The translations under genes were made by a program, and so were the position numbers. Under the pieces are notes generated by a model. The model ran no database searches. It saw nothing but the letters and a program-made list of their open reading frames with translations, and was not told the DNA's origin. This document shows, piece by piece, positions 1-6,990 of a DNA stretch of 34,129 nt. The DNA is from Lentisphaerae bacterium RIFOXYC12_FULL_60_16 (GTDB lineage Bacteria > Verrucomicrobiota > Kiritimatiellia > UBA8416 > YA12-FULL-60-10). Where the stretch lies: positions 1 to 34,129 of the forward strand of contig MHBQ01000092.1 of NCBI GenBank assembly GCA_001803315.1, given 5' to 3'. The stretch's first letter is position 1; each line of letters begins with the position of its first letter.

Positions 1-913
1 AGGAGCATGCGGCTGTACTGAGCAACGCGATGGCGATTCCTTCCAGCTTCGCAACGGAAAACACCGCCCAGAGTATCAGGCCGGTGACCAGTCCGGTTTC
101 GGCTCCTTTGAGGGCAAAGGAACGACCGGGTAACCAGGGTAACAACGCCGGGGTTGCCATGATGCCGGCGAGGTAATTCATTCCGACCACCCCGGCAATG
201 ACCGGCCATTTCGTTGATGCAAAGGGGACGCCCGATGAAGCGAAGCTGGATATCAGTATCCCGGCGATGATGACCAGGCAGGCCGGGATGAACCGCTGGA
301 CCAGTTCGACCGGCACGACGGTGAGGCGTTGTCGCAGGTTGAAGGTCACCCGGCGCATGGCGGCGGAGGCTTTCATGCCGTCCTGGAGGAATTGCGGAAT
401 GTCGCGGGCATATACCGGACCATAAATGACCTGGAATCCGGTTTGTTGCTTCACGTCATGCGCGGCAACACCCGGAGCGCCCAGTTGGGGGAGGATGACG
501 GTCTTCTGCCGGATTATCCGGTCAACGCCCGTTGCCTTGAGACGGTCCACGAGTTCTTCCGTGCCGAAGGTTCCCTTGCCGGCCGCGCACCACACATTGA
601 TGCCGTTGGTGTCGAGCACCAGTATCCAGGCATCCAGGCCGTCCAGCGCGCTGCGCAGCGCATCAAACGAAAGCTTGTAGTTGGCGGTTGCCAGCAGGGG
701 GGATTCGGCGGTCGGGGAACCCACGGCGTACAGGCCGGGATTGATGCGGAGCCGGTTCCTGCCGATTCCCCAACGGGCGGCCCAGGCATCCAGCCGGTCG
801 TGCCGGGTCAATCGAGCGGCGACACGCGGAACGTCTCCGGCGGGTGTCGGGACCTGGCCGGTGATCCACCGGTGCGTGGTTGCTGGAATTTCCGTCCGGG
901 AACAACACGACAT
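1..913 (-). CDS. hgcA: HgcA, corrinoid protein of mercury methylation (C-terminus cut by window edge)
   Basis: HgcA is a membrane-anchored corrinoid protein that transfers a methyl group to Hg(II), forming methylmercury with its ferredoxin partner HgcB. The frame is open from an ATG at 913 to base 1 (304 residues seen). Residues 106-113 read NVWCAAGK, the HgcA cap-helix motif, with the cobalt-ligating Cys at 109 (codon 587-589), followed by GTFGT. Other family blocks are PGLYAVGSP (59-67), NYKLSFD (78-84) and ILPQLGAPGVAAHDV (140-154). Hydrophobic segments of the membrane domain start near residue 209 and run to the edge; the last part is missing. A GGAAGGAG ribosome binding site precedes the ATG. 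The start lies two bases past the end of the upstream arsR, so the two are co-transcribed. hgcB would be expected beyond base 1 and cannot be seen. The acetyl-CoA pathway corrinoid subunit shares the fold but, as far as I know, not this Cys motif or the membrane tail. Confidence 0.95.
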   Translation of the reverse strand, partial: MSCCSRTEIPATTHRWITGQVPTPAGDVPRVAARLTRHDRLDAWAARWGIGRNRLRINPGLYAVGSPTAESPLLATANYKLSFDALRSALDGLDAWILVLDTNGINVWCAAGKGTFGTEELVDRLKATGVDRIIRQKTVILPQLGAPGVAAHDVKQQTGFQVIYGPVYARDIPQFLQDGMKASAAMRRVTFNLRQRLTVVPVELVQRFIPACLVIIAGILISSFASSGVPFASTKWPVIAGVVGMNYLAGIMATPALLPWLPGRSFALKGAETGLVTGLILWAVFSVAKLEGIAIALLSTAACS

Positions 914-915
914 GG

Positions 916-1308
916 TCAGGACTCCTTCCGGCGGTCCCGTTGCCGGCGGCACAAACGTTCCGGTTTGCAGGTCAGGATGGCGCGGAGGGTCTGGCGGTCG
1001 CGCCGGATTGCCGGTTCGGTGCGCAGGCGGTTGTGCAACCAAACCAGCAAGGGGCGGATCAAAGCGCCGGCGGGTCCATCCGGCAGCTTGTAGTGGGCCC
1101 ATCGTCCCTCCTTGCGGACCTCCACGAGGCCGGCGGCGCTGAGCAGGGAAAGGTGCTTGGAGACGGTGGATGGCGCCAGCACAAGCACTTCCACGATCTG
1201 GCACACGCACAATTCGCCCGGTTCCAGCATCATGAGAATGCGTATACGCTGCCAATCCGACAATGCCTTGGTGATGCGCAGGGTGGATCGCAGGGTCTCG
1301 CTAGGCAT
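916..1308 (-). CDS. ArsR/SmtB-family metalloregulator heading the hgcA operon
   Basis: This is a 130-residue winged-helix repressor. The recognition region reads APSTVSKHLSLLSAAGLV, followed by the wing VRKEGRWAHYKL. ELCVC in helix 3 supplies the CxC pair that type-1 ArsR proteins use to bind trivalent As or Sb; further Cys lie near the C-terminus (LTCKPERLC). An in-frame TTG lies two codons upstream, but the ATG at 1308 is preferred because AGAAGGA precedes it at six bases. The gene ends two bases before hgcA starts, and the hgcA ribosome binding site lies inside its 3' end. An inverted repeat sits just upstream, which suggests autoregulation together with hgcA. The family assignment is secure; the inducer (As, Hg or other) is inference. 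Confidence 0.93.
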   Translation of the reverse strand: MPSETLRSTLRITKALSDWQRIRILMMLEPGELCVCQIVEVLVLAPSTVSKHLSLLSAAGLVEVRKEGRWAHYKLPDGPAGALIRPLLVWLHNRLRTEPAIRRDRQTLRAILTCKPERLCRRQRDRRKES

Positions 1309-1321
1309 GGTCAATCCTTCT

Positions 1322-1345
1322 ATAATTCGTCATGTAACGAACTAT
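1322..1345. promoter_or_regulatory. Inverted repeat, likely ArsR operator
   Basis: Nine-base arms ATAATTCGT (1322-1330) and ACGAACTAT (1337-1345) are complementary at eight of nine positions around a 6-bp spacer. The repeat covers most of the -10 element and the predicted start site, as expected for an ArsR-type repressor that blocks RNA polymerase. Binding is inferred from position and symmetry. Confidence 0.7.
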
Positions 1346-1369
1346 AGCCGTGAATCGCCGGCGTGTCAA
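1341..1369 (-). promoter_or_regulatory. Sigma-70-type promoter of arsR-hgcA
   Basis: On the minus strand a perfect -35 TTGACA (1364-1369) is followed by a 17-bp spacer and the -10 TATAGT (1341-1346). Predicted initiation is near 1333, giving a leader of about 25 nt that contains the arsR ribosome binding site. Confidence 0.8.
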
Positions 1370-1484
1370 GGATGGCATCCGCCATTCGCAATATGGCTTA
1401 AGTCGGGTTTACGGCGGCCCGAAGCGCCACGGACGGATGAGAAAACAGCTTGAAAGCGTTTAGGAGACCCGATAACAACCTGGC

Positions 1485-4202
1485 ATGCATGATTCCGTTG
1501 ACGCGCCTTGTATAGCCTTGTCGCCGCAGGGGCATTTGCTCTGGTTGACGACCGGTGGCGAACCTTGGCCGGTGGCGTCGGCCATGGAGCGGGTCCGGGA
1601 TGCCTTTACGGTGAACCCGTCGTGCGGGTTGCTGCACCTGTCCACCCGTGAGGCCGACACGCAACTGCCGGCCGGACCGGCTTTCTGGCGTTCGTTTGCC
1701 CGCTTGTTCCTGACTCGATTCTGTCATCGCCCGGAAACCGACGACCTTCAACAAGTCACGATATGCCTGTCAGACACCGAATTGCAGACGCTCGTTGATC
1801 ATGCGCCGCCACTGCCAGGCGCCGAATACCTGTCGGGTGAGGTGTTGCGTGGTCTGTGGGTGATGTTGGATGAAACCGTGCGTGCCGCGGCAACCGGATG
1901 TGCCGGAGGAGCGCCGGAGTATCTGAAGCAGCTCGGCGCCGTATGGCGCATGGTGGGCCGCGTGTGTTTTCACCTGGCCGAGAACCGGAAGCGCCCGGAT
2001 TTTCCGTTTGCCTTCCTGGCCACGTATTCAGCCGGTCTGTCGGCCGCCGGCCAGGCGCTTCATCGACCGTTGGGCCAGGCACTCAAGGAATATGCGGGTG
2101 AAGGCAACCAGCCGGCGTTGATTGCCTTGCTGACGCCGGTGAATCGCGCCGCGGAAGCCAGCGCCCTGGTCAGGGAATTGGTGGAAACGGGAACGCTCTT
2201 CAAGCCGCTGGCCTGGCGGCCGGATCAGGCGTACCGGTTACTCAAGGACATTCCGGTATTGGAAGCGAGTGGACTGGTGGTGCGCCTGCCGGAACGATGG
2301 GGAGGAAAACCTCCCGCGCGCCCCATGGTTGGGGTCCGGGTGGGCGAAACGCGGCAATCCGTGCTGGGTCTGGATACCTTGCTCGATTTCAAGGTCGAGA
2401 CCACCCTGGAAGGGGAGGCATTGACCCCGGAGGAATGGCGCACCTTGATGGAATCCTCGGGCGGGTTGGCGCTGATACGGGGTCAGTGGGTTGAGGCCGA
2501 TCCGGCAAGATTGCAGGCCACGCTCGATCAGTGGAAACAGGCGGAAAAGGCGGCGGCCGACGGTTTATCCTTCGGGGATGCCATGCGCCTGTTGTCGGGG
2601 TTGCCCCACGATCCTGAACCGGGGCGGGACCATCCGGCGGAGGAAACGCGGGTCTGGACCGGTATCAAACCGGGCGCCTGGTTGGAACAAACGCTGGCCG
2701 CGTTACGCGATCCATCAGGCTTGGCGGTTAGCGGGGATAACTATGGGTTGAAAGCCGTCCTTCGGCCCTACCAGCGGACCGGGGTGGAATGGTTGCGGTT
2801 TATGAGTGCGCTGGGGCTCGGTGCGTGCCTGGCCGACGATATGGGGCTTGGCAAGACCCTTCAGGTTCTGGGGGTACTGGCAAGTGCCGGAGAAAACCGG
2901 CCCCAACGGCCCAGCCTTCTGGTTGCGCCCGCTTCGTTACTGGCCAACTGGCGGGCCGAGCTGCAGCGTTTTGCGCCGTCGTTGCGCCACCGCATCCTGC
3001 ATCCCTCGGAACTTGCGCCCGAGGCATGGAAAGCGGCTCAATCGGATCCGGAACTCGCCTGCAAGGATTGTGACATGATCCTCACCACGTATGGAATGAT
3101 TGCGCGGTGGGACGGCTTGCGCAGGTTGAAATGGAATCTGGCGGTTCTTGACGAGGCGCAAGCCATCAAGAATCCGGCCGCCCGCCAGACCAAGGCGGTG
3201 AAGGAACTCACGGCAGCGCATCGGATCGTCTTAACAGGCACGCCGGTCGAGAACCGGCTTGGCGACTTGTGGTCGCTGTTCGATTTTCTGAACCCCGGGT
3301 TGCTCGGATCGGCCCGCCGGTTTTCCGCGTTTGTCAAGGAAAGCCAGGCCGACAGCACACGGTTGGGGGCGTTACGTTCGCTGGTGCGGCCCTATATCCT
3401 GCGCCGGCTCAAGACCGACAAGCGCGTTATTACGGATTTACCCGACAAAACCGAGATCAAAGCCTTTTGCGGTCTCTCAAAAAAACAGGCAGCGCTGTAC
3501 GAACAGGCGGTCAATGAGCTGGCGCGGAAGATCGAGGAGACGGACGGCATTCAACGCCGAGGGTTGGTGCTCAGTTTCATCATGCGATTCAAGCAAATCT
3601 GCAACCATCCGTCGCAATGGATGCGGGACCATGCCTATGGGCCCGACGATAGCGGAAAGTTCCGCCGGTTGCGCGAGATCGTGTCCGAACTCGCCCAACG
3701 GCAGGAGAAGGCGCTGATCTTTACCCAGTTCCAGGAAATGACGGACCCGTTGGCCGCCTATCTGACGGAGTTGTTCCGGCGGCCGGGGCTCGTGTTGCAT
3801 GGCGGCACACCGGTCAAGGAGCGGCGCCGGCTGGTTGAAACGTTCCAGGCTGAGGACGGTCCCCCGTTCTTCGTGCTTTCGACCAAGGCGGGCGGCACCG
3901 GGTTGAATTTGACGGCGGCTTCCCATGTGATACATTTCGACCGCTGGTGGAATCCTGCGGTCGAGAATCAAGCCACCGATCGCGCCTTCCGGATCGGGCA
4001 GAAGCGCAATGTCTTGGTACACAAGTTTATCTGCCGTGGCACCTTTGAGGAACGAATCGATCAAATGATCGAGGATAAGACGAGTCTGGCGCGGGATGTG
4101 GTTGATGGTTCGGGTGGGGCGGCATTGTTGACGGAAATGAACAACCGGGAATTGATGCGATTTGTCTCGCTCGATATTGAGCGGGCAGGCGAGGCGGAAT
4201 AA
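1485..4202 (+). CDS. SNF2-family DEAD/DEAH-box helicase (HepA-like)
   Basis: This 905-residue protein is a Swi2/Snf2 superfamily-2 DNA translocase, which moves along duplex DNA or displaces bound proteins using ATP. The ATPase core is in the C-terminal half: Walker A DDMGLGKT near residue 450, Walker B DEAQAIKN near 555, LTGTPVEN near 582, and the helicase-C motifs STKAGGTGLNLTAASHV and NQATDRAFRIGQK near 800-840. The first 400 or so residues show no motif I recognise and are probably a lineage-specific targeting region. ATG 1485 is the first start after an in-frame stop at 1473-1475; the nearest purine-rich stretch (AGGAG, 1462-1466) is too far away to be a good ribosome binding site. The gene is divergent from arsR-hgcA and lies 18 bases before the SWIM protein gene, a common bacterial pairing. 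Confidence 0.93.
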   Translation: MHDSVDAPCIALSPQGHLLWLTTGGEPWPVASAMERVRDAFTVNPSCGLLHLSTREADTQLPAGPAFWRSFARLFLTRFCHRPETDDLQQVTICLSDTELQTLVDHAPPLPGAEYLSGEVLRGLWVMLDETVRAAATGCAGGAPEYLKQLGAVWRMVGRVCFHLAENRKRPDFPFAFLATYSAGLSAAGQALHRPLGQALKEYAGEGNQPALIALLTPVNRAAEASALVRELVETGTLFKPLAWRPDQAYRLLKDIPVLEASGLVVRLPERWGGKPPARPMVGVRVGETRQSVLGLDTLLDFKVETTLEGEALTPEEWRTLMESSGGLALIRGQWVEADPARLQATLDQWKQAEKAAADGLSFGDAMRLLSGLPHDPEPGRDHPAEETRVWTGIKPGAWLEQTLAALRDPSGLAVSGDNYGLKAVLRPYQRTGVEWLRFMSALGLGACLADDMGLGKTLQVLGVLASAGENRPQRPSLLVAPASLLANWRAELQRFAPSLRHRILHPSELAPEAWKAAQSDPELACKDCDMILTTYGMIARWDGLRRLKWNLAVLDEAQAIKNPAARQTKAVKELTAAHRIVLTGTPVENRLGDLWSLFDFLNPGLLGSARRFSAFVKESQADSTRLGALRSLVRPYILRRLKTDKRVITDLPDKTEIKAFCGLSKKQAALYEQAVNELARKIEETDGIQRRGLVLSFIMRFKQICNHPSQWMRDHAYGPDDSGKFRRLREIVSELAQRQEKALIFTQFQEMTDPLAAYLTELFRRPGLVLHGGTPVKERRRLVETFQAEDGPPFFVLSTKAGGTGLNLTAASHVIHFDRWWNPAVENQATDRAFRIGQKRNVLVHKFICRGTFEERIDQMIEDKTSLARDVVDGSGGAALLTEMNNRELMRFVSLDIERAGEAE

Positions 4203-4220
4203 ACCAGGAAGAGGCGGGAC

Positions 4221-5156
4221 ATGAGCTGGGGACGACGAGGCTGGGGGCGAAGCAGGGATTATGGTTATAGTCGTTATCCGGTTTATGTGCCGGTTGCGGA
4301 ACGCCGGGCAAAGGCCGAAAAACAAGCCGCAAAACTTGCAGGCAAAGGCAAGGACTTGCAACCGGTGCGGTTGGAAAACCGGACGATCGCCCATACTTTC
4401 TGGGGAAAAGCATGGTGTGCGAACCTGGAATCCTACAGTGATTTTGCCAACCGGCTGCCGCGTGGCCGTTCCTATGTGCGCAACGGTTCGGTTTTACATC
4501 TGGATGTCCGGAAGGGTGAAATTGAAGCGTTGGTCAGCGGCAGTTCGTTGTATAAAATCAAGATCGGAATCAAGCCGGTGGACGGCGGGAAATGGGCCGG
4601 GCTGTGCAAGGAATGTGCGGGCGGGATCGGTTCCTTGATGGAACTGCTGGCGGGCAAGCTGTCGGAACGTGTGATGAATGTCATGACGAAGCCGGGAGGC
4701 GGTTTGTTTCCGTCCCCCGCTGAAATCAAGTTGAATTGTTCGTGTCCGGACTGGGCCGACATGTGTAAACATGTGGCTGCCGTCATGTATGGGGTAGGCG
4801 CCCGACTGGATCAAAAGCCCGAATTACTGTTCTTGCTTCGACACGTGGATCATAATGAGTTGGTGAATCAGGCGTCCGCGGTTACCGCCTTGACTGATGG
4901 AGCCCGGAGCACCGAGGCGACCACGCTGGATGAGGCCGAAGTGGGCGATGTGTTCGGAATTGAACTGGCAAAGGAAGCGCCAGCCAAGGCGGATCAATCC
5001 GCCATGCCGAAGACCCGGAAGTCCGTGCCATCGAAACCGGCTGTATCGGCAAAGAAAAAACCGGCAAAAAAGAAGTCCGGGAAACCCGTCACGCAGAAGC
5101 GGGCGGTCAAGGGTAAGCGCCCGCGGCGCTCTGACCAAGGCCTGCGCAGCGGTTGA
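4221..5156 (+). CDS. SWIM zinc-finger protein
   Basis: This 311-residue protein carries a SWIM zinc finger of the form CxCx6CxH: Cys173, Cys175, Cys182 and His184. SWIM domains bind zinc and are found in nucleic-acid-associated proteins, often encoded next to SNF2 helicases as here. The N-terminus is Arg/Gly/Tyr-rich (SWGRRGWGRSRDYGYSRY). The last 60 or so residues are a Lys/Ala/Pro-rich tail likely to bind nucleic acid nonspecifically. AGGAAGAGG lies just upstream of the ATG. The gene follows the helicase by 18 bases and should be co-transcribed. Its stop codon overlaps the -35 box of the next operon. The substrate is unknown. Confidence 0.9.
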   Translation: MSWGRRGWGRSRDYGYSRYPVYVPVAERRAKAEKQAAKLAGKGKDLQPVRLENRTIAHTFWGKAWCANLESYSDFANRLPRGRSYVRNGSVLHLDVRKGEIEALVSGSSLYKIKIGIKPVDGGKWAGLCKECAGGIGSLMELLAGKLSERVMNVMTKPGGGLFPSPAEIKLNCSCPDWADMCKHVAAVMYGVGARLDQKPELLFLLRHVDHNELVNQASAVTALTDGARSTEATTLDEAEVGDVFGIELAKEAPAKADQSAMPKTRKSVPSKPAVSAKKKPAKKKSGKPVTQKRAVKGKRPRRSDQGLRSG

Positions 5157-5181
5157 CAGCAGGGCTTAAGTGGTATATAGT
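5153..5181 (+). promoter_or_regulatory. Sigma-70-type promoter of the first efflux operon
   Basis: TTGACA (5153-5158), a 17-bp spacer and TATAGT (5176-5181) form a near-consensus promoter. It overlaps the last codons of the SWIM gene. Initiation seven bases after the -10 would fall on the G of a GTG codon at 5189, so the first transcript may be leaderless. Confidence 0.75.
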
Positions 5182-5188
5182 AACGCCT

Positions 5189-5458
5189 GTGAATTTGATC
5201 GCGAACATAATGCTTGTTGCGGTGGGGGTGATGACATTCATCACGCCCATGGATGCGGTTGCGCATTGCGAAGACGGGCACGCCGATGAGTGTTCTGCCG
5301 AGTGCGCCTGTGCCTGTCATCCGGTGCCGGTCGTCGTTTGTTCGCCACACCGTGACGGATTAACGTGTAGCAATGCGGCTCGTTTTAATTCGACCAATTT
5401 ACGCTACTGTGGACGACTGTTGATCGCCGATATTTTCCGTCCACCGGTCTCCGCCTAG
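5189..5458 (+). CDS. Small exported Cys/His-rich protein, putative periplasmic metal-binding protein
   Basis: The frame opens at 5153, but that start lies inside the promoter, so the GTG at 5189 is chosen (89 residues). Residues 1 to about 25 form a hydrophobic signal sequence ending PMDAVA, with likely cleavage before HC. The mature part is short and rich in metal ligands: HCEDGHADECSAECACACHP, then three more Cys, giving eight Cys in all. I do not recognise a named family. Its place at the head of a CusCBA/CzcCBA-type operon suggests a periplasmic metal chaperone or sensor, analogous in position but not in sequence to CusF. No ribosome binding site is seen, which fits a leaderless message. 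An alternative start is ATG 5210. Confidence 0.7.
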   Translation: MNLIANIMLVAVGVMTFITPMDAVAHCEDGHADECSAECACACHPVPVVVCSPHRDGLTCSNAARFNSTNLRYCGRLLIADIFRPPVSA

Positions 5459-5587
5459 GGGCATTCTGCCCATTCACCGTCCTGCTGTGAACCCGGTTTT
5501 CGTGTGCCGGCACTCATGACGGTTTCTATCCTGTCGTGTCTTGGAAAAGGCCGATGTCCTTGTATTTCAACCTTTTAAGGTTTTTAC

Positions 5588-6970
5588 ATGAATAAGATAT
5601 TGAACCATCCGATCATCAGGTTCTGCCTCGTGATCTCATTTGCCGTGGCCGATGTGGGCGTGAGCGTGCACGCGGGAGATACTGAGATAGAAGAAAGCGG
5701 CGCATGGCCGGCCATGCGTGTGTTCGGTAGTGATCGTGCGGTTAATCGGGGTGAATCTGCCGTGGAAAGGCATGCGGTTGAGGAGCCGGATGGCGTTCTC
5801 GCGCTTCAACGAGCGCTTGAACTGGCGCTGATGCACAATCCGGTATTGGCGGGATCGTCGCACGCGGTTTGGGCGGCGGAAGGTGCTGCGCGGCAGGCGG
5901 GTGTCTTCCCTAACCCGGAACTCGAACTGGAGGCGGAGGAGTTCGGCGGGTCGGGGTCACGAAAAGGGTCCACCGCCGCGGAAACGTCCGTGCGATTGAG
6001 CCAGTCCTTGGAACTGGGAGGGAAGCGAGGCAAGCGCCAACGCGTGGCGCAATCGGAAGCGCGGCTGGTCGGCTGGGACTACGAGGCGAAGCGACTGGAT
6101 GTGCTTACCGAGACCAAGAAGGCGTTCGTGGATGTCCTCCTGGCGCAAGGCCGGCTTGCGCTTGCGGAGTCCCTGCTGGCCGTAGCCGGGGATGTGCACA
6201 AGGCCGCGGCCGAACGTGTGAAGTCAGGAAAGGTGCCCCCCCTTGAGGAAACGAAAGCGGGTGTTGAGGTTGCCAGCGCGCGAATCGCGTTGGATCGAGC
6301 CAGGCGCGAGTTGGTGACGAGACGCAAACGCCTGGCGGCGTCTTGGGGCGGGACGGCTCCGGTTTTCAAGGAGGCCGGCGGCGTCTTGGACGCTGTCGAG
6401 GATGTCCCATCCCTTGAGAAACTCTCATCTCTACGGGGCGACATACCGGAGGTTGCGCGATGGAGCGAGGAAGTGGCGCTGGCCAGGGAGTCTTTTGCTT
6501 TGGCTAAAGCCGCCCGCATTCCAAATGTCAGTATAAGCGCGGGCATCAGTCGTTTCGAGGAAGACGGCAGCCATGCCGGAACCGTGGGCCTCTCACTGCC
6601 CCTGCCGTTGTTCGACCGCAACGCCGGCGGCATTTCCGCAGCGAGGCATCAGGCAACCCGCGCGGAGTACGAGCAACGGGCTGCCCGTTTGCGTGCCACT
6701 ACCGATCTGGTCGATGCGCACAGCCGGATCGAAACGGCACGGGTGGAGGCGATGACCATCAAGGCGGAACTGCTGCCGGGTGCCCGGCAAGCATTTGAAG
6801 TCGCACAAACCGGCTATCGGGAGGGGAAATACGGGCACTTGGAGGTGCTGGACACCCAACGGACGCTCAACGAAGTCAAGACCCGCTACTTGGATGTTCT
6901 GGCCGCCTATCACAAGGCAACGGCGGATCTGGAACGGTTGACCGGGGCGCCACGCAACACCATTCGATAA
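5588..6970 (+). CDS. TolC/CusC-type outer-membrane efflux protein
   Basis: This 460-residue protein is the outer-membrane channel of a tripartite metal pump. It has an N-terminal hydrophobic signal (FCLVISFAVADVGVSVHA) and two outer-membrane-efflux repeats. The first begins at ALQRALELALMHNPVLAG, and the second contains GLSLPLPLFDRNAGGISAA and ends with the typical GYREGKYGHLEVLDTQRTL. Length and order match CzcC/CusC-family channels. AAGG precedes the ATG at about seven bases. It is followed after 20 bases by the adaptor gene. The 129 bases upstream hold a short dyad AACCTT-TT-AAGGTT (5569-5582) against the ribosome binding site. The metal specificity cannot be read from this protein. Confidence 0.9.
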   Translation: MNKILNHPIIRFCLVISFAVADVGVSVHAGDTEIEESGAWPAMRVFGSDRAVNRGESAVERHAVEEPDGVLALQRALELALMHNPVLAGSSHAVWAAEGAARQAGVFPNPELELEAEEFGGSGSRKGSTAAETSVRLSQSLELGGKRGKRQRVAQSEARLVGWDYEAKRLDVLTETKKAFVDVLLAQGRLALAESLLAVAGDVHKAAAERVKSGKVPPLEETKAGVEVASARIALDRARRELVTRRKRLAASWGGTAPVFKEAGGVLDAVEDVPSLEKLSSLRGDIPEVARWSEEVALARESFALAKAARIPNVSISAGISRFEEDGSHAGTVGLSLPLPLFDRNAGGISAARHQATRAEYEQRAARLRATTDLVDAHSRIETARVEAMTIKAELLPGARQAFEVAQTGYREGKYGHLEVLDTQRTLNEVKTRYLDVLAAYHKATADLERLTGAPRNTIR

Positions 6971-6990
6971 ACAAGACAGCGAGGAGCACG

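Noticed and set aside
1448-1476. Promoter for the SNF2 gene (TTGAAA followed by ATAACA)
   Set aside because: Spacing is short and both boxes are weak, so it is not called.
5153-5188. Upstream ATG extension of the small Cys-rich exported protein
   Set aside because: It would place the start inside the -35 box and spoil the signal peptide; the promoter and hydrophobic N-terminus favour GTG 5189.
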